NCBI GenBank assembly: GCA_945898025.1
Contig: CAMDGT010000085.1
Span: forward strand, 1-5,701
Origin: Rickettsia typhi
GTDB lineage: Bacteria > Pseudomonadota > Alphaproteobacteria > Rickettsiales > UBA1997
DNA length: 5,701 bases
Direction of reading: 5' to 3'
This document shows, in pieces, positions 1-5,666 of this stretch (within the stretch, counting starts at the first letter, position 1; each line of letters starts with the position of its first letter). A model generated the notes under the pieces. That model saw only the letters and a program-made list of their open reading frames with translations. It had not been told where the DNA came from and did not search any database. The position numbers and the translations under genes are program-made.

Positions 1-1
1 C

Positions 2-1318
2 AAGAAAGAAGGTCGGGGAACATTCACTTTTGCAAACGGTGTTTCTTGTGAGGGAACATTTAAAAATGATATCGCAACAGATTTTTTGGAAATTAGAATA
101 GTAGGTTCAAATTCAAAGAATGAATTTCATACTATAACATTTCCAAGCGGTGATTATTATGAAGGAGAATGGATAGATGGCAAGCCAGAAGGTCGGGGGA
201 AATTGATCTTTGTAACCGGTGATTATTATGAAGGAGAATGGATAGATGGCAAGCAAGAAGGTCAGGGAACATTCAACTATGCAAACGGTGCTTCTTATAC
301 AGGAGAATGGAAAAATGGCAAGAAAAAAGGCAAAGGAACATTCACCCTTGCAAACGGTGATTATGGCAAAGGAGAATGGGAAAATGACAAGCTAGTAGAA
401 GGTAATGTAAAATTAACCTTTTCAGACGGTAATTCTTATGAAGGAGGATGGATAGATGGCAAGCGAGAAGGTTGGGGAAAATATAGCTATCCAAGCGGTG
501 CTTCTTATGAAGGAGAATGGGAAAATGGCAAGCAACACGGTGAGGGAACATTCATCTGTAAAAGCGGTGTTTTTTATAAGGGAACATTTAAAAATGGTTT
601 CGCAATAGATTTTTCGAAAATTATAATAACAGATTCAAATAATAAAACTCATACTATAACGAAAAAAGGTCCATCATATTTCTATCAAGGAGAAGGAAAG
701 AAGGAAATAGAAATTGATATAAAAAATCAAAAAAGATTAGAATCAGTTTTACTCCAATTTGGAAATACAGTGTCAAATCAGAAAGGTGCCTTGGAAATGG
801 TAGATCATGAAGAGCTAGATGAATTTATTAAAGAAAGTAAAATTGCTAGCAAAGATAATGAAGCAAAATTTTATGTTATCGAAATTCCTGGACATACTTT
901 CATAATGCTTTTTGAGAAAGGAGAAGCTTATTGTTTTGATAATGGATGGCTTGGTTTTGATAATGATTTAGCAAAAGAATTTTTCGATGTTATTAACGAC
1001 AATAATGTTAAATATGAAATTTTACCATATGAACCTAATCTTAAATTCCAGTTAAAAGATGGGTCATCAGCCAATATTCCAATTAAAACGAATACTTTTC
1101 AATTTTGCTGTAGACATGAAGCTAATGCCCTTAAAGATAAACTAGAAGAATTGAGAAATGATCTAAAAGGAGATGAAAGTTTATATAATGAATTGTTTAA
1201 ATATTTGCAAGAGGTATCAAATGAAAAGCCTAAACTATTAATAAATCCTAAACTATTAATGAGGATTAATAGTAGTGACGATTTATCCCAACAGCAGAGA
1301 GTTGCTTGTCAACAATAA
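2..1318 (+). CDS. MORN-repeat protein with a putative clan CE-like cysteine protease C-terminal domain (5'-partial)
   Basis: The reading frame is open from base 2, and its first codons already encode MORN sequence (EGRGTFTFANG). The gene therefore starts left of the window, and the TTG at 86 is only an internal codon. 438 residues are visible. Residues about 52-199 hold six MORN units of about 23 residues (pattern Y-E-G-E-W-x-[DN]-G-K-x-x-G-x-G-x-[FY]) and a partial seventh. Such units often bind membranes or act as spacers. A linker follows, then a non-repeat domain at about 285-390. Its segment IPGHTFIMLF resembles the His strand of clan CE proteases: His298, Asp313 (CFDNGW), Gln367 and Cys369/Cys370 (FQFCCRHEANAL). 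The His-Asp-Gln-Cys order and the roughly 15- and 56-residue spacings suit Ulp1/YopJ-like folds. This is inference, because no family was recognised outright. MORN plus protease suggests a host-directed effector, but the N-terminus and any secretion signal are not visible. The gene ends TAA TGA. Confidence 0.85.
   Translation, partial: KKEGRGTFTFANGVSCEGTFKNDIATDFLEIRIVGSNSKNEFHTITFPSGDYYEGEWIDGKPEGRGKLIFVTGDYYEGEWIDGKQEGQGTFNYANGASYTGEWKNGKKKGKGTFTLANGDYGKGEWENDKLVEGNVKLTFSDGNSYEGGWIDGKREGWGKYSYPSGASYEGEWENGKQHGEGTFICKSGVFYKGTFKNGFAIDFSKIIITDSNNKTHTITKKGPSYFYQGEGKKEIEIDIKNQKRLESVLLQFGNTVSNQKGALEMVDHEELDEFIKESKIASKDNEAKFYVIEIPGHTFIMLFEKGEAYCFDNGWLGFDNDLAKEFFDVINDNNVKYEILPYEPNLKFQLKDGSSANIPIKTNTFQFCCRHEANALKDKLEELRNDLKGDESLYNELFKYLQEVSNEKPKLLINPKLLMRINSSDDLSQQQRVACQQ
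38..661 (+). repeat. Duplicated MORN-plus-linker module (copies at 38-139 and 566-661)
   Basis: Two copies of a block of about 33 codons sit at both ends of the MORN array. Each runs from a last half MORN unit (G-V-x-x-x-GTFKN) through a linker A-x-DF-x-x-I-x-I-x-x-SN to HTIT. By eye, 19 of 32 aligned residues agree, with a two-residue gap. Both carry the same 18 bases agggaacatttaaaaatg (51-68 and 579-596). The larger repeating unit is therefore a set of MORN units plus this linker, about 176 codons long, and more copies may lie upstream. Confidence 0.8.
155..598 (+). repeat. MORN repeat array, 69-bp (23-codon) period
   Basis: Six in-frame MORN units lie in tandem inside the MORN gene, followed by a partial unit ending in FKNG. 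A piece of an earlier array is visible at 2-67. Most units are diverged, but two neighbours share an exact 38-base stretch (148-185 and 217-254, offset 69). That points to recent unit duplication by recombination or slippage. The fourth unit, around 361-420, is the least regular (YGKGEW, then a KLVEGN insertion). Confidence 0.9.
1225..1260 (+). repeat. 18-bp tandem duplication near the 3' end of the MORN gene
   Basis: Bases 1225-1242 and 1243-1260 agree at 17 of 18 positions (core cctaaactattaat). The duplication encodes KPKLLI followed by NPKLLM and keeps the frame. It lies in the tail after the putative protease domain, so it probably lengthens a loop or terminal segment without affecting the core. 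Confidence 0.85.
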
Positions 1319-1464
1319 TGAAGCAACTAATCAGTTTGGTGAATAAGATGGGGTTACAAGGTAGGGATATCCAATCAAAACCGCTTCACAAGAAGCGAGA
1401 TTTCTTTGTAATTAGAGGCTCTTCTTTCTTTGTATTTAGAAAAACTGCAAGAAGTCTGGAGTAG
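1318..1464 (+). CDS. Small hypothetical ORF overlapping the MORN gene stop (48 aa)
   Basis: An ATG at 1318 shares its A with the last base of the MORN stop codon (TAATG), the classic arrangement for translational coupling. The ORF runs 48 codons to TAG at 1462-1464. The product begins MKQLISLVNKMGLQG and is basic, with a short repeated piece FFVIR/FFVFR encoded by a 16-bp imperfect direct repeat. I recognise no family. The hairpin at 1382-1397 lies inside it, and its end runs up to the transposase remnant, so it may be a chance ORF in decayed sequence. A real coupled gene is possible but not favoured. Confidence 0.2.
   Translation: MKQLISLVNKMGLQGRDIQSKPLHKKRDFFVIRGSSFFVFRKTARSLE
1382..1397 (+). 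terminator. Possible weak terminator hairpin of the MORN gene
   Basis: The arms CGCTTC and GAAGCG pair perfectly over 6 bp around an ACAA loop, 63 bases after the MORN stop. The bases that follow (agatttctttg) are T-rich but not a clean T run. A GC-rich stem in very AT-rich surroundings is suggestive. The short stem and poor tail keep this a weak call. Confidence 0.35.
1401..1440 (+). repeat. 16-bp imperfect direct repeat
   Basis: Bases 1401-1416 and 1425-1440 match at 15 of 16 positions (tttctttgtaattaga against tttctttgtatttaga), with starts 24 bases apart. The repeat lies between the MORN gene and the transposase remnant. It may record a small duplication in decaying sequence; no function is apparent. 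Confidence 0.6.
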
Positions 1465-1661
1465 CCTACAGAAGAGCGGAGTCGATAATTTTAACGGCAA
1501 AATCAGAAGATTTTTACCATATTCGTTTGATTATAAAAATTTAATGCAAGAACTTGTTGATAAAATCGAAAATGTTATAAATAAACAGCCGAGAAAAACA
1601 TTTAGAGTTTAGGGCTCCTGCGGAGGTTTTTATAATACTGGGATTATTGATTTCATTGTGC
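1430..1661 (+). pseudogene. IS30-type transposase, C-terminal remnant (frameshifted)
   Basis: The stretch from about 1460 resembles the end of IS30-family DDE transposases. It reads SSLQKSGVDNFNGKIRRFLP, where the family typically has a form like SxWQKGGxEN-NGxIRRFxP, then a D-Y-x-x-L segment and NKQPRKT. That frame stops at 1610-1612. One base over, from 1602, the sequence continues LEFRAPAEVF, matching the usual family ending (RKTLGFKTPAEVF-like). One extra T in the run at 1601-1603 therefore explains the break. The shifted frame ends at TAG 1662-1664. Asp (codon 1484-1486) stands where the family has the catalytic Glu of the DDE triad. The N-terminal two thirds are absent and no terminal inverted repeats were found. 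Codons here look less AT-rich than in nearby genes. The TTG at 1430 opens the first frame but is probably not a real start. The family call rests on remembered motifs. Confidence 0.7.
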
Positions 1662-1687
1662 TAGATTATTGAGTTTGCTCTATATTT

Positions 1688-2644
1688 TTAACTATTAAGT
1701 TTTTTTCTTAAATTTAAGATCATATCTTCAGTAATTTTTGCTAAGTCATATTCTGGTTTCCAGCCCCATTCATTTCTGGCAACGGAATCATCAATTGAAC
1801 TAGGCCAAGAATCGGCGATTTGTTGACGGAAATCTGGTTGATAAGTTATTTTGAAGTCAGAAATATGTTTTTTAATTTCATTTGCCAATTCTTCGCAAGA
1901 AAAACTGACTCCTGCAAAGTTAAAATTAGTATGATGTTTTAATTGATTAAAATCAGTGTTTGCTAATTCAATCGTTCCGCGAATCGCATCATTCATATAC
2001 ATCATTGGCAATTGAGTTTCTGCTTTTAAAAAGCATTGATAAGATTTATTCTTGATTGCTTCGTAAAAAATTTCTACTGCATAATCAGTGGTTCCGCCAC
2101 CTGCTGGAGTTTTGTAGCTAATTAAACCAGGATATCTCAACCCTCTTACATCAAGCTTATATTTTTGTACATAATACTCGCAAAGCAATTCTCCGCAGGC
2201 TTTACTAATGCCGTAAATAGTTTTTGGTAAAATAATAGTTTGTTGCGGAGTATTGGTTTTTGGGGTCTCGGGACCAAAAACAGCAATAGAACTTGGGCAA
2301 ATTATTTGTTTTATATTTAATTCTCGAGATGCTTCTAAGATATTGATCATGCCGTTCATATTGATATCCCAGCAATTTTGAGGGTTTTTTTCACCAGTTG
2401 CTGATAATATTGCTGCTAAATGATAAATTATGGTGATGTTATGTTTTTTTATAACATTTGCAATTTGTTGCCTATCAAGAACATTTAGATTTTCATAAGG
2501 TAAAAATTCGCTATCGACTTTATCAACAGAGCGAATATCTGAGGTTATAACTGCATTTTCACCATAAACTTTTTTTAAAGCAAAGCTAAGTTCAGAGCCT
2601 ATTTGACCTAAACTACCAGTAATAAGAATTTTTTCTTGATTCAT
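1688..2644 (-). CDS. tdh: L-threonine 3-dehydrogenase, SDR (epimerase-like) type
   Basis: This cytosolic enzyme of 318 residues oxidises L-threonine with NAD+ to 2-amino-3-oxobutyrate, which a partner ligase (Kbl) normally splits into glycine and acetyl-CoA. The N-terminal Rossmann motif is GSLGQIG (10-16), and Asp36 (TSDIR) is placed to bind the NAD ribose. HLAA is at 75-78, and the catalytic set is Ser118/119 (PSSIAVFG) with Tyr144 and Lys148 (YGISK). The segments RYPGLISYKTPAGGG (170-184) and LPMMYMNDAIR (212-222) are characteristic of animal and bacterial short-chain Tdh and separate it from sugar epimerases. The length is normal for the family. It is the last gene of the minus-strand operon, 51 nt after the protease gene. 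The ATG at 2644 has only an A-rich leader and no Shine-Dalgarno. No kbl is adjacent; downstream lies a transposase remnant. The symbol follows the function, and the zinc-dependent Tdh of E. coli is unrelated. Confidence 0.85.
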   Translation of the reverse strand: MNQEKILITGSLGQIGSELSFALKKVYGENAVITSDIRSVDKVDSEFLPYENLNVLDRQQIANVIKKHNITIIYHLAAILSATGEKNPQNCWDINMNGMINILEASRELNIKQIICPSSIAVFGPETPKTNTPQQTIILPKTIYGISKACGELLCEYYVQKYKLDVRGLRYPGLISYKTPAGGGTTDYAVEIFYEAIKNKSYQCFLKAETQLPMMYMNDAIRGTIELANTDFNQLKHHTNFNFAGVSFSCEELANEIKKHISDFKITYQPDFRQQIADSWPSSIDDSVARNEWGWKPEYDLAKITEDMILNLRKKLNS

Positions 2645-2695
2645 TTTAATTATTTTTTTAGTAAGCCGATTTGTTAAAAATTAGAATTAACAATA

Positions 2696-3313
2696 TCAAT
2701 TAGGGGTTAATATAAGTTTGTCATTGTAAAATTCATATTTTTTGAATTTTCTTAATCCTGACATTCCGAAAAGCGAGGTTCCCATTTGATTTTGATTGAT
2801 GGAAATATTGACATTTTTAAAGCTACTATTAGCAATTTTTAATTCTTCTACTATCGTGTTTGCTCCCCAGCTTTTGCCATTAGCAGTTTGATAAAGGCGA
2901 TTAAAAGTTAGTTTATTTAAATTGATGCCAACTTTTTTTGCATCTTCTTTTGCAAGAGTAATATCGCTTGCCCCTGTATCAACGAGAAATAAGATATCTT
3001 TTTGATTGATTTTTGCCTGAATATAAAAATGTTGATCTTGAGAAATGTTGATGATGATTTTATTTTCCTTATCGATTGACGGCTTGCTGGGGTTGAGTTC
3101 TATAAAAATTCTTTGCTTTAAATCAATAAAATCGAAACGATAGGAATATATAATTATTATCAATAAGCCGAATAATCCCCATATTACAGTGTATTTTGCT
3201 ATTTTTGAGAAGGTCATGCCTCCGCCTGCGAGCCTAGATATCATGAATACTAAGATTAATATTGATGCTATTAAAGAGGGGAGGTCTTGTTGACTGAAAT
3301 TACTAAAGATCAT
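2696..3313 (-). CDS. Membrane-anchored retropepsin-like (clan AA) aspartic protease, TIGR02281 type
   Basis: The product has 205 residues. Two hydrophobic segments (about 11-26 and 42-57) flank a short loop with Arg27, Lys37 and Lys40. By the positive-inside rule the loop is cytoplasmic, so the C-terminal domain faces the periplasm. That domain (about 85-205) carries the active-site motif FLVDTGASD with Asp112, then Y-Q-T-A-N-G (141-146) in the flap region and a closing SLFGMSGLRKF. There is one DTG per chain, so activity needs a homodimer, as in retroviral proteases. This architecture fits the alphaproteobacterial TIGR02281 family. A similar rickettsial enzyme, APRc of Rickettsia conorii, is reported to cleave autotransporter surface proteins. 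The substrate here is unknown. Its ATG at 3313 lies inside the hisC end (11-nt overlap), suggesting coupled translation. Confidence 0.8.
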   Translation of the reverse strand: MIFSNFSQQDLPSLIASILILVFMISRLAGGGMTFSKIAKYTVIWGLFGLLIIIIYSYRFDFIDLKQRIFIELNPSKPSIDKENKIIINISQDQHFYIQAKINQKDILFLVDTGASDITLAKEDAKKVGINLNKLTFNRLYQTANGKSWGANTIVEELKIANSSFKNVNISINQNQMGTSLFGMSGLRKFKKYEFYNDKLILTPN

Positions 3314-4397
3314 TGATTGAATTATCGATTTTAGTTAAAATTTTGAGCAGTTCTTCGTTTTCCCAATCTTTTCCGATTGTCATTCTAAGGCATTGTGGTA
3401 GATTATAGGCTGTCATTTCTCTAAGAATGATGTTATTTTGCAGTAAAATTTCATTGGCTTTTTGACAAATTTCTGGGTGAAAAAAATCAAGCAAAATAAA
3501 ATTTGCTACTGAAGGATGTGCTTTAATATTGTTAAATTTGGCTATTTCGGTAAAAAATATTTTTAACCATTTATTGTTGTGGCTAATTGAGTCTGCAATA
3601 AATTCATGGTCGGATAATGCTTCTATTGCTGAATATTGTGCAGGCCCGCCTACATTAAAAGGCCCTCTTACTTTATTAAGAATTGTTGCAATTTCTAGGC
3701 TAGAATAGCTCCAGCCAAGCCTTAAAGATGCTAAGCCGTAAATTTTTGAAAAAGTTTTAGTGATGATTAAATTGGGGTATTTTTTAATAAGATTTAATGA
3801 TTGTGGATAATCTTCTGCGGTTACAAATTCTTCATAAGCATTGTCTAACACTAATAATATGTAGGGTGGAACCTTTTCTAGCAGTTCTTGCAACTCGTTT
3901 TTATTTAAATAAGAGCCAGTTGGATTGTTAGGATTAGCAATAAAAATTATTTTAGTTTTTTCAGTTATTGCTTCTAAGATTGCTCTGATATTGGTTTTGA
4001 GGTTAATTTCTTTTGCCTTAATGGCATTTGCACCAACTTTATTGGCAGAAATTGGATACATTAAAAAGCCATGCTCGCTATAAATTATTTCGTCTCCAAT
4101 GCCTGCAAATGCAAGAGTTATGAGGGAAATTATTTCATCTGAGCCAGCTCCGCAAACAATTTGTTCTGAATTTATGTTGTTTTTATTGGCAATTGCTTGG
4201 CGAAGTTCGTTGCAAGAGCCGTCGGCATAACGAAATAGTTGATGGCTATGTTTTTTATAGCTATCAATCGCTTTATTGCTACATTCTAAAGCATTTTCAT
4301 TGGAAGATAATTTGATAATTTTTTCTGCACCCTTGATTTTTGAGGTTCCCGGAATGTAGTTGGCGATTTTGTTTAGATATGAATGTGCTTTAACCAT
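3303..4397 (-). CDS. hisC: Histidinol-phosphate aminotransferase family protein (PLP-dependent)
   Basis: This fold-type I PLP aminotransferase has 364 residues, the usual HisC length. Visible motifs are SSNENALECS (31-40), GAGSDEII (83-90, phosphate cup), ANPNNPTG (154-161, Asn157), LDNAYEEF (184-191, with Asp185 and Tyr188 near PLP), the Schiff-base lysine Lys218 in TKTFSKIYGL, and arginines in LRLGW (Arg226) and LRMTIG (Arg338). HisC converts histidinol phosphate and 2-oxoglutarate. Members of this family can also transaminate phenylalanine and tyrosine, and with no other his gene nearby that role is equally possible. The ATG at 4397 follows the parB stop by 3 nt, with no Shine-Dalgarno, so translation is probably coupled to parB. 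The end overlaps the protease gene. The family is certain, but the exact substrate is not. Confidence 0.9.
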   Translation of the reverse strand: MVKAHSYLNKIANYIPGTSKIKGAEKIIKLSSNENALECSNKAIDSYKKHSHQLFRYADGSCNELRQAIANKNNINSEQIVCGAGSDEIISLITLAFAGIGDEIIYSEHGFLMYPISANKVGANAIKAKEINLKTNIRAILEAITEKTKIIFIANPNNPTGSYLNKNELQELLEKVPPYILLVLDNAYEEFVTAEDYPQSLNLIKKYPNLIITKTFSKIYGLASLRLGWSYSSLEIATILNKVRGPFNVGGPAQYSAIEALSDHEFIADSISHNNKWLKIFFTEIAKFNNIKAHPSVANFILLDFFHPEICQKANEILLQNNIILREMTAYNLPQCLRMTIGKDWENEELLKILTKIDNSINDL

Positions 4398-4400
4398 GAG

Positions 4401-5399
4401 TTATTTATTGGTATTATTTTCTTGTAATTTATTGATTAAATCTTGCAAAGTTGATATATCTTCAAAATCAATCATTAATTTGCCACGATTTTTTAGTGAA
4501 TTATAGTTAATTTGCACTTTGCAGTTAATTTTTTCAGATAATTGATTGGAGAGTTGTTTTATATGCTCTGAGCTAATAAATTTAATCGATTTTTCGTTTC
4601 TGATAAATGCGACTAAATTTCCGCTGGCATTTTTACTGGCATTTTTATTTTGATTTTCAATTTCGTCTCTTTTTTCAGAATTTTTAATTGGTTTAGTAAT
4701 TTTTTGATTGCGAATTTCATCTTCAACTTCTCTTACTGTCATTGAATTGGCGATAATTTTTTTTATCATTTCTTCAGGGTTTTCGGCACTAAGCACCGTT
4801 CTAGCATGGCTCATTGAAATTAGTTTTTTTTCTAAAAATACACAGGCACTTCTAGGAAGGGCTAAAAGCCTGATAATGTTAGCAATGTGGCTACGACTTT
4901 TGCCAACTTTATTGGCGATTTGTTCTTGAGTGTAGGAGAATTCTTCAATTAGTTGTTTATAGCCGTTGGCTTCTTCAATTAAAGAGAGATCTGACCTTTG
5001 AATATTCTCAACAATAGCTAATTCTAAGGCTTGATGATTATTGATTTTTTTGACTATGGTTGGTATTTGAGTTAAACCAGCAATTTTACAGGCGCGGAAC
5101 CTTCTTTCTCCGGCGATAATCTCAAAATAGTTGCTATTTTCGGCGTTTCTGGCAATAATTGGTTGCATTAAACCATTTTCAACAATTGATTTTGCTAGTT
5201 CCTCAAGCTCTTCTTGATTAAAATTTTTTCTGGGTTGATAAATTCCCGGAATTAATTTATCAATATCGATTAAATCTATGCTGTCGATATTATGATTAAG
5301 ATTGTTTTTATTTCTGTTTTTATCGCCAAGCAATGTTGATAAGCCTGAGCCGAGTCGCTTTCCTGAATTTAGGTTATTTTTATTAAAATTTTCTTCCAT
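4401..5399 (-). CDS. parB: Chromosome partitioning protein ParB (CTP-dependent DNA clamp)
   Basis: ParB binds parS sites near the origin, loads and spreads as a CTP-gated clamp, and works with the ATPase ParA in chromosome segregation. The 332-residue product has the N-terminal ParA-contact motif KRLGSGLSTLLGD (14-26). The ParB/Srx domain follows at about 42-135, with YQPRKNF (54-60), the CTP-binding box GERRFRAC (97-104) and ENIQRSDLS (131-139). A helix-turn-helix lies at about 155-182 (TQEQIANKVGKSRSHIANI). A low-complexity Asn/Lys linker runs from about 232 to 260, and the C-terminal dimerisation segment is at about 262-330. Length and order are normal for alphaproteobacterial ParB. It is the first gene of the minus-strand operon. 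Unusually, no parA lies directly upstream, although the ParA-contact motif is intact, so parA is presumably elsewhere. No parS-like palindrome was seen in the window. The ATG at 5399 has no Shine-Dalgarno. Confidence 0.95.
   Translation of the reverse strand: MEENFNKNNLNSGKRLGSGLSTLLGDKNRNKNNLNHNIDSIDLIDIDKLIPGIYQPRKNFNQEELEELAKSIVENGLMQPIIARNAENSNYFEIIAGERRFRACKIAGLTQIPTIVKKINNHQALELAIVENIQRSDLSLIEEANGYKQLIEEFSYTQEQIANKVGKSRSHIANIIRLLALPRSACVFLEKKLISMSHARTVLSAENPEEMIKKIIANSMTVREVEDEIRNQKITKPIKNSEKRDEIENQNKNASKNASGNLVAFIRNEKSIKFISSEHIKQLSNQLSEKINCKVQINYNSLKNRGKLMIDFEDISTLQDLINKLQENNTNK
4624..4647 (-). repeat. 12-bp perfect tandem repeat in the parB linker
   Basis: Two exact copies of ctggcattttta (plus strand) lie end to end at 4624-4635 and 4636-4647. 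On the coding strand they encode two copies of KNAS. They sit in the variable linker between the DNA-binding and dimerisation domains, where length changes are usually tolerated. The likely origin is slippage. Confidence 0.85.
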
Positions 5400-5403
5400 A
5401 AAT

Positions 5404-5409
5404 ATTATA
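5404..5409 (-). promoter_or_regulatory. Possible -10 box of the parB operon
   Basis: On the minus strand a perfect TATAAT ends four bases before the parB ATG. Used as a -10 element, it would place the transcript start at or next to the ATG, giving a leaderless mRNA. This would fit the absent Shine-Dalgarno. A matching -35 is poor (gccACA at 16-bp spacing). In sequence this AT-rich such boxes arise by chance, so support is modest. A second candidate, TATAAA, lies at 5451-5456 and also lacks a good -35. Confidence 0.3.
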
Positions 5410-5631
5410 TTTGATTACGAGTTATTGTGGCCCCTATTTTTATGGTTTTATTTATAATTTATTGGAGCTAATTTCTTTATATTTTGATAAAAAATAGAGT
5501 AGAAATATTAATATTTTATTTACTAGTTTCAACCTAAATATCACGAAAAAAGAATATTATTAATTAAGGTGTTTTAGCTCCATAGAAATAATGCGACAAG
5601 GATTAGCTATTGTTGCTGTCATTGTTATCGA

Positions 5632-5666
5632 AATGCCCACCCCTTTCAGCGAAAGGAGTGGGCATT
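5632..5666 (-). terminator. Strong hairpin: bidirectional terminator or palindromic repeat element
   Basis: The arms at 5632-5647 and 5651-5666 pair over 16 positions around a three-base loop. Only one position (5641/5657) is not Watson-Crick: a C-A mismatch in plus-strand RNA, but a G-U wobble in minus-strand RNA. The minus orientation therefore folds better, which suits a terminator for a leftward gene beyond the right edge. However, T tracts are poor on both sides (minus ATTTCGAT, plus TGCAAAAA). The alternative is a dispersed palindromic repeat, as is common in intergenic regions of related genomes. The hairpin is clear, but its role is not. Confidence 0.5.

Noticed and set aside
86..88. 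TTG as the start of the MORN gene
   Set aside because: The frame is open to the window edge and already encodes MORN sequence before it, so TTG is an internal Leu codon.
342..551. Minus-strand open frame of 69 codons
   Set aside because: It is the antisense shadow of the MORN array. Its apparent repeat (ACHFPILLHK) mirrors the MORN units and it has no independent support.
1615..1625. CTCC-TGC-GGAG palindrome followed by a short T run, resembling a terminator
   Set aside because: The stem is only 4 bp, and the same bases encode the APAEV end of the transposase remnant in the shifted frame, which explains the palindrome.
1642..1672. Repeated gattattga (1642-1650 and 1664-1672)
   Set aside because: A 9-base AT-rich repeat in AT-rich sequence is expected by chance, and no element boundary was seen.
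4708..4929. Plus-strand open frame of 73 codons with hydrophobic stretches
   Set aside because: It lies wholly antisense to the well-supported DNA-binding region of parB. The hydrophobicity is the usual reflection of AT-rich antisense codons.
5526..5545. Possible parS half-site (GTTTCAA)
   Set aside because: Only one half resembles the TGTTTCACGTGAAACA palindrome and no matching second arm follows.
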